Shown here piece after piece: positions 35,570 through 45,100 of a DNA stretch of 64,000 bases. The notes beneath the pieces are model-generated. The model did not search any database. It saw only the letters and a list, made by a program, of their open reading frames with translations, and was not told the DNA's origin. The first letter of the stretch is position 1; each line of letters opens with the position of its first letter. This DNA is from Bin80 sp965220935 (lineage in GTDB: Bacteria; Bacteroidota; Rhodothermia; Rhodothermales; Bin80): the NCBI GenBank assembly GCA_965220935.1, contig OZ244857.1, positions 2,976,001 through 3,040,000 of the forward strand, in the 5' to 3' direction. Both the position numbers and the translations under genes were made by a program.

Positions 35570-36604
35570 ATGACTGGATCTCAACGATTGATCAATGCAT
35601 GCCGAGGCGAATCCGTTGATGCTACGCCCATCTGGATCATGCGCCAAGCAGGGCGTTATCTTCCTGAGTATACACGACTAAGGAATCGGGTTACCATGGA
35701 AGAAGCATTGAGTACACCTGAAATTGCCGCAGAAATCACTCTCATGCCAATAGAGCGTTTTGATTTAGACGCAGCGATAATATTTGCAGACATTCTTCCT
35801 CCTCTAGCCGCCATGGGCTTAGGCCTTTCATTTGTACCGGATGTTGGCCCTTGTATCAGTCAACCGATTCGTAGCCCGAAAGCTGTTGATCTCCTCGGGG
35901 TTCCTTCTGCACATGAAGTCATGGGAGCCACTCTTGATGCCATCTCTCTGGTTAAAAAAGAATTAGACTCTCGCCACTTAGCACTCATTGGATTCGCTGG
36001 TGCCCCTTTTACGTTGGCTAGTTATGCCATTGAAGGAGGATCAACTCGAACGTTTGCACTTACAAAAGAATTTATGTATCGCGAGCCAGCGGCATGGGAT
36101 CGGCTGATGACCAAGCTGTGCGGATTAACGATTGATTATCTTCACGCTCAGGTTAAAGTGGGGGTAGATTGCATCCAACTATTTGATTCATGGGTTGGAG
36201 CACTGAGTCGCTACGATTATGAGCGGTATGTACAGCCATACAGCCAACGCGTGCTCACGGCGATTGAACAGGCAACGATCGTCATTCATTTTAGTACCAA
36301 TACTGGACCTTATCTGGACGCAATTGCCGAGGCTGGGGGGCATGTCATCGCAGTAGACTGGCGCATTCCTCTGGATCAAGGATATAGATGTGTCAACAAA
36401 CCCATCATGGGAAACCTAGATCCATGCGCTCTGCTTGGGCCCTGGCGTGAAGTGTTACCTCACGCGAGGGATGTTATGGAACGTAGCAGAGGAATTTCAG
36501 GTCATATTTTTAATCTGGGGCATGGGATTCTACCAACCACTCCCATTGAGAATGTACAACGATTAGTGGATTATATTCACACCTATGAGCATGGCGCATT
36601 CTGA
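35570..36604 (+). CDS. hemE: Uroporphyrinogen decarboxylase
   Basis: Decarboxylates uroporphyrinogen III to coproporphyrinogen III. The start is the ATG at 35570; a TTG one codon earlier is possible. The conserved N-terminal 'PIWIMRQAGRYLPEYTRLR' (~21-40) carries the substrate-binding Arg residues. 'IIFADILPPLAAMGL' (~75), 'LIGFAGAPFTLASYAIEGG' (~140) and 'FNLGHGILPTTPIENV' near the C-terminus are all typical. It overlaps hemH by 20 bp. Confidence 0.96.
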   Translation: MTGSQRLINACRGESVDATPIWIMRQAGRYLPEYTRLRNRVTMEEALSTPEIAAEITLMPIERFDLDAAIIFADILPPLAAMGLGLSFVPDVGPCISQPIRSPKAVDLLGVPSAHEVMGATLDAISLVKKELDSRHLALIGFAGAPFTLASYAIEGGSTRTFALTKEFMYREPAAWDRLMTKLCGLTIDYLHAQVKVGVDCIQLFDSWVGALSRYDYERYVQPYSQRVLTAIEQATIVIHFSTNTGPYLDAIAEAGGHVIAVDWRIPLDQGYRCVNKPIMGNLDPCALLGPWREVLPHARDVMERSRGISGHIFNLGHGILPTTPIENVQRLVDYIHTYEHGAF

Positions 36605-37553
36605 GGCATTGATTGGAATTTTGTTTATGGCCTATGGAGGGCCTGATACCCTTGATGACATCCCCGGTTATTTATCCGATATTCGGGCGGGTCGTACGAC
36701 CCCAAAACCCGTCCTCGAAGAGATTACTCGTAATTATAGGTTGATTGGTGGCTCATCTCCTTTATTAAAGCTCACGATTGAGACGATGGATGCAGTCATG
36801 AAACTCTTAAACCCAGTTGGTGAGGTGTCTCGTTTCAGGCCTTACCTTGGGATGCGTCATTGGGCGCCATGGATTGAAGAGACCATTGGCCAAATGATTG
36901 ATGATGGGATGACCCGCTCGGTGAGTCTTGTTCTCGCGCCCCAATACAGTGGGATGAGTATTGCAAAGTATCACAAGAAGATTCATGCAGGGCTGAACTA
37001 CTATCGAGGAGAGATTGATTTTTCTCATATCCAGAGCTATCATGATGATCCAGGATTGATTGCGGCATTTGCACACAGGGTCTATCTGGGACTTGAACGA
37101 TTTTCTGTGGAGGACCGCCCCGGTGTTCATGTCATTTTTAGTGCTCACAGTTTACCAGTGCGAATCGTTAAAGAAAATGATCCGTACCCCATCCAATTCC
37201 AAGAGACTGCAGTACTGGTGGCTAAAGCAGCAGGGCTTGAATCCAATCAATGGTCTACTTGCTATCAATCTGAGGGTCGGAGCCCTGAACCCTGGCTTGG
37301 TCCCCAGTTAGAAGATTATCTGGTTGAACTGGCGAATAAGGGGATCAAAAATGTGATCAGCATCCCCGTAGGATTTGTATCGGACCATGTAGAAATTCTC
37401 TACGATATAGATATTGAAGCGCAAGCCGTAGCGCAAAAGTACAACATGCGCTTGGAGCGCCCCCCATCACTAAATAGCGACCCTATTTTCGTCAACACCT
37501 TAGCCAGACTCATCCGAAAGCAGTCGGTCATCGCCAACTGGCTGGATGAATGA
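36585..37553 (+). CDS. hemH: Ferrochelatase (probably coproporphyrin ferrochelatase)
   Basis: Inserts Fe2+ into a porphyrin. The 322 residues start 'GILFMAYGGPDTLDDIPGYL' followed by 'IRAGRTTP' and 'YRLIGGSSPL'. That layout is closer to the short Gram-positive coproporphyrin ferrochelatases than to E. coli HemH. The metal-site His is in 'VHVIFSAHSLPVRIV' (~185) and the acidic residue in 'ISIPVGFVSDHVEILYDID' (~265). Given the adjacent HemQ, coproporphyrin III is the more likely substrate (inference). It overlaps hemE and the following oxidase gene. Confidence 0.94.
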   Translation: MSMAHSEALIGILFMAYGGPDTLDDIPGYLSDIRAGRTTPKPVLEEITRNYRLIGGSSPLLKLTIETMDAVMKLLNPVGEVSRFRPYLGMRHWAPWIEETIGQMIDDGMTRSVSLVLAPQYSGMSIAKYHKKIHAGLNYYRGEIDFSHIQSYHDDPGLIAAFAHRVYLGLERFSVEDRPGVHVIFSAHSLPVRIVKENDPYPIQFQETAVLVAKAAGLESNQWSTCYQSEGRSPEPWLGPQLEDYLVELANKGIKNVISIPVGFVSDHVEILYDIDIEAQAVAQKYNMRLERPPSLNSDPIFVNTLARLIRKQSVIANWLDE

Positions 37554-38884
37554 CCCGAACAGTGATCATTGGGGGCGGAATCACTGGACTCAGCGCTGCT
37601 TGGGCACTCCGCCAATCTGCTTATGCTAACCAGATAATCCTACTTGAACAGAATGAGCGGTTCGGAGGATGTATCTACACTGAGCAGGTTGATGGATTCT
37701 TGATTGAGCACGGACCTGACGTATTTCTTGCCGATAAGCCAGAAGCGATTCATCTGTGTGAATCTCTGGGGTTATCTCTTCAACAAACAAATGAATCTCA
37801 TAGGGAGATATACCTGCGCTGTGGTGCTGACATGTATACGCTTCCGAGTGGGCTTCTACCTCGACGAATTGGACCGATCCTTCATTCACCACTTGTGAGT
37901 ATGTTTGGAAAACTTCGCATCCTTACAGAGCTAGTGCTTCCCCCCAGAACGGATGTATCTGATGAATCGGTTGCGAGTTTCTTTATCAGACGATTTGGGC
38001 ATGAGGCCTTTGAGAACCTCTTCAAACCCCTGATTGGCGGATTTGCTGGCCGCGATGTTGAGCATCTGAGTATGAAAGCACTATTACCCGATTTACAAAT
38101 GCTTGAATCAATGTATGGCAGTTTAATTCTTGGAGCGAACAGACCTCCAATAGACAAACTGGGGCGAGTATTTCTGAGCCTACCAGATGGACTATCCTCA
38201 CTGGTTAATGCTCTTCATGCATTGATGAAAGAGGACCTCCATCTTGGATGTAGAGTTACCGCAATTGAGCGATCTCACAAGTGCTGGACTGTGCATGTTA
38301 AGGGTCGTTCTTCCATAACGGCCGATCATATCATTTTCGCAGTACCAGCTTGGGTTGTTGCAAAAATCATACAGCCTCTGAGTGCAGAGTTGGTAGACTT
38401 GCTTCTCACCATCCCATACAGGGCAGGGACCATGGTTCATTTAGCGTACCTTCGTACAGATGTAAAAAGACCTCTGCGTGGGCATGGGCACTTAGTTGCT
38501 CCTGGTGAGCAACCTCCTATCTCAGCATGTACATGGAGTACCAATAAACTCATGGGGCGATCCTCGGCCGAACACCAATTATACAGGCTTTATTTTCAAG
38601 GGGCAGATCTGTCGGATTCAACAGTGATCATTTACGCACGCGAAGAAATGAACAAGGCGCTGAATATCACGGCTGCTCCCATGTTGACCAGAGTGTATCG
38701 ATACCCCGCTACTTTGCCACAGTATCAATTAGGTCATCAGGACAAAATCCGACAAATTCAAAGACTCATTCAATCGTTTGACGGCCTCTGCTTAGCAGGA
38801 AATTATATTGATGGATTGGGAATTTCAGACTGTATCCGTAATGGGACACTCGCAGCCCAGCAATCTCTCCAAAAGTACTCATGA
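37550..38884 (+). CDS. hemY: Protoporphyrinogen/coproporphyrinogen III oxidase (HemY type)
   Basis: A 444-residue FAD-dependent amine-oxidase-fold enzyme that aromatises the porphyrinogen ring using O2. The N-terminal FAD motif is 'VIIGGGITGLSAAWALRQS', followed by 'IILLEQNERFGGCIYTEQ'. The middle has 'FENLFKPLIGGFAGRDVEHL' (~155) and the C-terminus 'LCLAGNYIDGLGISDCIRNG'. The HemY family includes both the protoporphyrinogen oxidase and the coproporphyrinogen III oxidase (CgoX). With HemQ in the operon and no hemF/hemN here, the CgoX activity is likely. It is the last gene of the operon. Confidence 0.93.
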   Translation: MTRTVIIGGGITGLSAAWALRQSAYANQIILLEQNERFGGCIYTEQVDGFLIEHGPDVFLADKPEAIHLCESLGLSLQQTNESHREIYLRCGADMYTLPSGLLPRRIGPILHSPLVSMFGKLRILTELVLPPRTDVSDESVASFFIRRFGHEAFENLFKPLIGGFAGRDVEHLSMKALLPDLQMLESMYGSLILGANRPPIDKLGRVFLSLPDGLSSLVNALHALMKEDLHLGCRVTAIERSHKCWTVHVKGRSSITADHIIFAVPAWVVAKIIQPLSAELVDLLLTIPYRAGTMVHLAYLRTDVKRPLRGHGHLVAPGEQPPISACTWSTNKLMGRSSAEHQLYRLYFQGADLSDSTVIIYAREEMNKALNITAAPMLTRVYRYPATLPQYQLGHQDKIRQIQRLIQSFDGLCLAGNYIDGLGISDCIRNGTLAAQQSLQKYS

Positions 38885-38945
38885 CCACTTCGTGAGTGAG
38901 TCTGCATACAGTCTATTGGAACTTTCTTCTGATCATGAGGTTAAT

Positions 38946-38980
38946 CTAATTGATCATAAAATCATTTTATGATCAATTAG
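38946..38980. repeat. 35-bp perfect palindrome after the haem operon
   Basis: The 17-nt arm CTAATTGATCATAAAAT is followed by a single C and then its exact reverse complement. It lies 62 bp after the hemY stop and 88 bp before the ATPase gene. The stem is AT-rich with no downstream T-run, so it is not a classical terminator. It may be a cruciform, an mRNA-end stabiliser or a dimeric regulator site. Confidence 0.6.
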
Positions 38981-39068
38981 TGAATTATATATATTAAGTA
39001 AAGTATGTGTATTTGAAACCATCAGAGTCTTTCCAATAGACTGTTATTCTCAGTCGTCTTTTCTCACC

Positions 39069-40198
39069 ATGTCAGAAATTCCATATTCAAATACTTCCTA
39101 TGTGCCAGATCTTATTGATGACCGCGGACCTGCAAGATATTTCCATGGACGGACTCAAATTCTTCATAATTTTAATCACCTATTGGAACGTGCGGTCACT
39201 ATTGAGGGTCGGACGACCGTACTGATTCAGGGCGCACCAGGTGCGGGGAAGACGGCCTTATTGGAGGAAATGGCCTTAGGTGCTATGGAAAAACGTTGGG
39301 ATGTCTTTAATATTAATTTAGGCGACTTGTGTAAGCCTGTTCATATGGCACAGACTCTTGGGCAACCCTACGTCGCTCGCAAACAGAAAGCTACGAAAGT
39401 AGACGCCAACGTATTAGCGAGAGAGCACATCAAAGAAGTTGCAGGGGATTCAAGCGTGTCTCAAGTGCTTGGAAGGATGAACCCCAAACGGGGGGTGCTT
39501 TTAATTCTTGATGAAGCCCAACGAATAGGTGCTTTCACTGAAACACCGAACAAGACTGATGTTATGGAGACATTGGACAATCTCCATAATGGCAAATTAC
39601 CCCATCCAGTCATCCTCCTCGCTGCTGGGTTGGGGATGTCAAAGGCATCCTTTGGTGACCTAGGAGTTTCAAGATTCAAGGGGGGTGTTTCGTAGAATTG
39701 GGTGCACTGGGTAGGGAATCTGAGCGTGCGGTCATTCATGATTGGCTTCTGATAGAGGGGGGTGCTGTGGGAGATCCTGATCCATGGATTGATGCGATCG
39801 CCCTCCAAACGCATGGATGGCCTCAACATATTTCTGCTTATGGAGATGCGGCAGCAAAGCAGATTCAGAATGATGGCAGTCACATGACTGCTACTGGGTT
39901 AGAGATCGTATATAAACTGGGAAAAGAGAGACGTGAGGCATATTATGAGCAGCGCGCGGAAGAAATTACCAGAAAAGAGCGGTGCAGTATGGCGCGCTTG
40001 ATAGACAGCATTCCGATAGATGATGTATTGGATTGGGAAGATATTGAGCCATCTCTGTCAAAGGAGTATGGCCCTGAAAAAGTGCAAAATTTATTTTATC
40101 GTGCGCTGGAGAAGGGTGTCTTGCATAAGCAAAAGGGAATTTATACTATTCCGATCCCTTCCATGCGTGACTGGTTGGTGTCTAACTATGCCCGTTAA
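39069..40198 (+). pseudogene. AAA-type ATPase split by a frameshift at a G6 run
   Basis: Two adjacent frames encode one protein. The first (39069-39695) has Walker A 'LIQGAPGAGKTALLEE' (~residue 58) and a Walker B-like 'VLLILDEAQRIG' (~145). The second (to 40198) continues the ATPase with a helical C-terminal region ending 'SMRDWLVSNYAR'. At 39680-39685 there are six G; with seven (or four) the frames join as ...RFKGGCFVELGALGRE without a stop. So it is one deletion/insertion away from intact, through mutation, sequencing error or slippage. The role is unknown; it resembles NTPases of the AAA/Orc1-Cdc6-like superfamily. Confidence 0.7.
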
Positions 40199-40556
40199 CC
40201 AATAGAATTTTCCTGCTCGTATCAGTTAATCACTGTATTATCGCATCAATTGAACGCTGACTCCCAGAGTTGACATGAAAATCCCATCAAAGTCCATAAT
40301 TGCGTCTATCCTAAATAATGATCTCTTGGATTATCGGTGGGTGAACTAAAATGTCTCCACCAATTCTGCTATGTTTCGCTTGTGGGTTCAGATACAAATT
40401 GTGCCCTATTTTTGGGTTCTGTTTGGCGATTTGATCTCCTCCGTGGCCAATAAATCTCAAAATGAACCTTTGCAATCTTTTGACTGTAATAGACCAACTG
40501 CTGATGCAGAATTTTTTTTACAATAGAGTGTAGTTCAAAAAACTTGTTTATTTGCT
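40199..40556. other. Intergenic region upstream of the large FN3 gene
   Basis: 358 bp with no convincing ORF, RNA gene or IS end. It should hold the promoter of the FN3 gene starting at 40557, but I cannot assign a clear Bacteroidota-type promoter within it. Confidence 0.35.
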
Positions 40557-40676
40557 ATGTTAATTCTCAACATTCTACTCTACGTTTCTTTTATGGCTCA
40601 CGGATCTGATGTGAGTCCTGATGCTCTGTTTACAGGTGTGACTGACCCTGTTCTGCTTCTACCCCCCCCCCCCCCC
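40557..40676 (+). CDS. Leader (signal peptide plus poly-C) of the large FN3 T9SS gene
   Basis: ATG 40557 starts MLILNILLYVSFMAHGSDVS, a short signal-peptide-like sequence. A polar linker follows and then LLL and a proline run encoded by C15 (40662-40676). At the end of the tract an IS4-family element begins, so the frame now runs into IS sequence and stops at 40742. The same arrangement (signal peptide, poly-C, FN3 body) is seen at 10416-7773. It is the original 5' end of the gene continuing at 42119. Confidence 0.7.
40662..40676 (+). repeat. Poly-C tract of 15, left of the IS4 element
   Basis: Fifteen consecutive C, abutting the left inverted repeat of the IS. Together with the C12 tract on the other side (42119-42130, preceded by the same A) it represents the target duplication of the IS inside a longer homopolymer. 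The original tract length cannot be recovered. Confidence 0.8.
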
Positions 40677-42117
40677 ATAAGCGCTAACTTGTTTACCACA
40701 CATAATTGTTGTAGTTTTATTGTATTGGAGGGAAATATCTAAGTCTTCAATGAGAATTTTTCTTGATGTTGCTTAACTACTACTGGTTCCTCTATTCTTT
40801 CTGCAACCATTATTTTAACAGTCATATGAAAAAGACCGTTACCGAAGCCCCGGCCAGTCAAGATTGGGATGTATTATGTTCGTTTCTACCGGAGTGCTGG
40901 GTGCAGCTTGCAACAGACACGGGTGCTTTACGAGGTCTGCGTAAATACAAGTGCCCCGAGGCACTCTTGCGAGTATTGCTGATCCATTTGGGATGTGGTC
41001 ATTCCTTACGAGAAACGGTAGTAAGGGCACGTCAGGCAGGATTGGCAGACATTTCGGATGTTGCCCTGCTCAAGCGTTTGCGTAAATCGAAAGATTGGCT
41101 CTATGCGATGTGCAAAGAATTATTTCAAGAACATGGCGTTTCTACTTCCATGGAAGCATCCCTAAAAATGCGGGCTTTTGATGCGACGATTGTTAGTGAA
41201 CCTGGACAGACTGGATCGCAGTGGAGAATACATTATAGCGTTACGCTCCCATCATTCGCATGTGATTTTTTCAAGCTCACTCCCACGAAAGGAGAGGGGA
41301 CGGGGGAATCATTTAAACAATTCCCAATTCAACCGGGGGATTATATCTTGGCCGATAGGGGATATTCAACGAAAAGTGGAGTCAAATATGTCTCAGACGC
41401 AGGTGGATATGTAACGCTACGTGTGAATACAGGAGTCTTGCATTTTGAGAGAAAAACGAATGCTCCATTTGATCTGCTTACTGCGGTTGAGACCATTACA
41501 AATCTTGGTGAAGTGGGGCAATGGGAGGTACAGGTTCCAGGGAAATCCCCTGTTTCTGGTCGCATTTGTGTATTACGAAAAACAGAGGAGGCTGCTCAGA
41601 AAGCACAAAAGACAATCCTACAGAATGCGAAGAGAACCGGCAAGAAACCTCGAGATGAAACGCTCCGATTTGCACGATATGTGATCCTTTTTACAACATT
41701 TCCGAACCATTTGTTTTCCGCATCCGAAGTGCTTGAATGGTATCGCCTGAGATGGCAAGTAGAACTAGTGTTCAAGAGATTTAAATCTTTGGCTCAGTTT
41801 GGGCACCTCCCCAAAAATGATGATGATAGTTCAAAGGCATGGCTGTATGGCAAACTCCTTGTCGCCCTACTCACAGAAAAAATCGTTCGTCACGCACGAA
41901 CTTTTTCCCCCTGGGGATACTACTACTGTGCAGAAAAGCCCATGGAATGACTTTCAATTTGCCCTCAATGAAGTAAATCGTGCCATTGAGCCCCGTTGTG
42001 GGTTGTCCAAAATGATTCAAGAGTGGAAGTCTATTTCTGAAGGACTCATAGATGGACCTCGTCAGAGAACCCCTCAAATAGAAAAATACTTCAAATACTA
42101 AACAAGTTAGCGCTTAT
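40677..42117 (+). mobile_element. IS4-family insertion sequence inside a poly-C tract
   Basis: A 1441-bp element with perfect 19-bp terminal inverted repeats, ATAAGCGCTAACTTGTTTA at 40677-40695 and its reverse complement at 42099-42117. A followed by at least 12 C flanks both sides, consistent with a target duplication of about 10-13 bp, the usual size for IS4-family members. It carries one transposase gene. The insertion separates the signal-peptide leader from the body of the large FN3 gene. Confidence 0.88.
40826..42101 (+). pseudogene. IS4-family (IS231-like) transposase, frameshifted near its C-terminus
   Basis: The main frame (ATG 40826 to 41950) includes the DDE core. The first Asp is in 'MRAFDATIVSEPG', the second in 'GDYILADRGYSTKSG', and the family YREK signature is in 'WYRLRWQVELVFKRFK' (Y-x2-R-x3-E-x6-K). 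After 'SPWGYYYC' the expected C-terminal end is found in another frame ('SPWNDFQFALNEVNRAIEPR' to 'PQIEKYFKY', stop at 42101 within the right inverted repeat). A one-base change around 41926-41942 explains it. The transposase may therefore be inactive, unless the shift is an assembly error. Confidence 0.82.
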
Positions 42118-42118
42118 A

Positions 42119-42130
42119 CCCCCCCCCCCC
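42119..42130 (+). repeat. Poly-C tract of 12, right of the IS4 element
   Basis: Twelve consecutive C directly before the FN3 body. Reading back from the body frame gives PPPQFSSSSETG, so the body is open into the tract. If joined to the leader, 3n+1 C (10, 13, 16) would be in frame; both 12 and 15 are out of frame. Confidence 0.8.
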
Positions 42131-42156
42131 AATTTTCTTCATCCAGTGAGACGGGT

Positions 42157-45100
42157 GTGCAGCTGAGTGCATCAGAGCGTGACGGTGAGAATAAGATTGC
42201 AGGCGACGCCCTACTTTCTTCAAAGTCGACTCCGCTTTCTGACACGGATCAAGAACGCTTCCATGAGACGACGGCAGGCCAACGCCCGCCCGGCAAACCC
42301 ACGGGCGTGACCGTTGCGCCCTATAATACCGGGGCCGATGCGCGTGGGACGCTTAACATTGCCTGGACGGCCAACCCGAATGGGAATAAAGCCATCACAA
42401 ACCATGAGATTGAGTGGTCACCGGATGGAACCGCTAATAGCTGGAATGATCTTCGCACGGTTTCAGGCGGACGAACGGAAACGCTGTTCACTGGCCTCTC
42501 GCCGGGCACCACGCGCCACATCCGGATCCGGAGTGAGGATTCCGATGGTTGGGGCCCCTGGTCCGATGTCAAATCAGGGACGACCAATATTGTGGCGGCG
42601 CCTGGGAGCCCCACAGGCATGACTGCCGTTCCTGGTGGAACCACACCTGCGGAGAGGCAGACCAGACTCACTATTTCCTGGACTCCCCAACCTTCTCAGA
42701 ATAATCCCATTACTGGGGTTCAAGTGGACAGATATAGTACGACACTAGAAAAATGGGAAATAGTGCTTCGGCTTATTTCCACTACTGATGATATCCAAAC
42801 CAGCTATACAGATACCGGTCGTTCACCTGGCACCACTTATCGTTACCGGGTCAGGAATCGTAATGTGGACGGTTGGGGAGGTTGGTCCGAAGTCACAGGG
42901 ACGACCGATTCAGTTCCTGGGAGCCCCACAGGCATGACTGCCGTTCCTGGTGGAACCACACCTGCGGAGAGGCAGACCAGACTCACTATTTCCTGGACTC
43001 CCCAACCTTCTCAGAATAATCCCATTACTGGGGTTCAATTGGACAGATATAGTACGACACTAGAAAAATGGGAAATAGTGCTTCGGCTTATTTCCACTAC
43101 TGATGATATCCAAACCAGCTATACAGATACCGGTCGTTCACCTGGCACCACTTATCGTTACCGGGTCAGGAATCGTAATGTGAACGGTTGGGGAGGTTGG
43201 TCCGAAGTCACAGGGACGACGAACGCGGTGCCGGTGCAGGCCCCCGCCGCTCCGACGGGATTAACGGCCATGGCTGATGGTCGGACGAAGATCAAGTTAA
43301 CCTGGACGGCGCCTTCGGACAACGGCGGCGCGGCGATCACGGGCTACAAGATTGAGTCAAGGCTGCGATCCGAAACCAGCTTCAGCACTCTCGTCACTGA
43401 CACCAAAACCACCAAAACGGACACGACACATACCGGACTCGCGCCATCGACCCAGCGGTTTTACCGGGTCCGCGCGATCAATTCCGAAGGAGCAGGGGCG
43501 GCATCCAGTTCCGCCACGGCCATCACCGCGGCCGCCACGCGTCCCAGTGCCCCCAGGAATCTGACCGCCACGGCTTCGGGCCGCACCACGATCATCCTAA
43601 ACTGGACGGCCCCTGCAGATGACGGCGGCTCACCCATTACCTATTATCGCGTTGGCGTGTCAACGAATCAAGGAACTAGTTGGACCGGTTTGGCCGACGT
43701 CCGGGGAGCCACCACCTATTCGCATACGGGACTTTCGGCGGGGACGCGGCGCGATTACCGGGTGGTTGCGGCCAATAGTTCGGGGCGGGGCTTTAGTGAT
43801 CGCTCGAATGTGGCCAATGCCACGACCGCCGCAGCCACAGCTCCGGGTGTGCCCAGGAATGTAACCGCCACGGCCGACGGGCAAACGGTGATCAATTTGA
43901 CATGGACGCTCCCGGCCGATGATGGGGGCAAGGCCATTTTGGGCTACCGGGTGCAGTGGTCGTCCAACGGAAATGCGCCATGGACGAATGTTACGCCTGC
44001 ACACACCGGAACAGGTCGCACCTACCGCCATACAGGGCTCAGCGCAGGCACGACGCGACATTACCGGGTCTTTGCCCGCAACTCGGTGGGTGAGGGCACC
44101 AGTTCTGGTACCGTCAATGCGACCACGGCGGCCGCACCGACCCTCACCACGCCCGCGGCCCCCACGGGGTTAAGGGCCGAGGCCGAAGGCCCAGAAACGA
44201 TCAGCCTATCCTGGAAGGCACCTACCAATAACGGGGGCGCAGCCATTACGGGCTACCAGATTGAAGTCTCGCCCAATGGCACCTCTAACTGGGGCGATTT
44301 GGTGGCCAATACTGGGTCCACCACGACCGGCTATGTCCATAGGGGCTTGGACGCCGGCACCAGGCGGTACTACCGGGTCTATGCCATCAATTCGCAGGGA
44401 GCGGGGGCCGCCTCCAATGTGGACGATGCCACGACCCTCCCTGCCACGGTCCCTGCGGCCCCTACGGAGTTGACCGCTGCGGCCGACGGGCAAACGACCA
44501 TCAATCTGTCTTGGAAAGCCCCGACCAATAGAGGCGGGGTACCGATTACGGGCTATCAGATTGAAGTCTCGCCCAATGGCACGGACACGTGGACCAATGT
44601 TACGCCTGCACACACGGGAACGGGGCGCACCTACAGCCATACGGGGCTCACGGCCGGCACGACGCGGCATTACCGGGTCTATGCCAGAAATTCAAAGGGG
44701 ACCAGTGCAGCAGCGTCCAATGTGGCCAGTGCCACGACCACCGCCGCCGCCACAGCCCCGGGTGCCCCGCCCAATTTACAGGTTTTTCCTACAGGTTTTC
44801 ATGATGTGAGACTTACCTGGGGACGTCCGCCCAGTGATTCGCCGATCACAGGATACAAGGTGGAATGGTCTACCGATGGTGGCACCAACTGGGAGACGTT
44901 GATTGGATACGACGATCTGACTCGGACGAGGTACGAGTTTCTCAGTAGTCGCTTGACGCCGGGGAGCGTGTTTCATTTTCGGGTTCTGGCACGCAGTGCA
45001 TCGGGAGATAGTGACCCTTCGGATGCAGTGTCGGTCACAGCCGCCTCGGCCTCTGGGTCAGGCATTGCCACCAATGTACGGGTGAGTCAGACGTCGGCCA

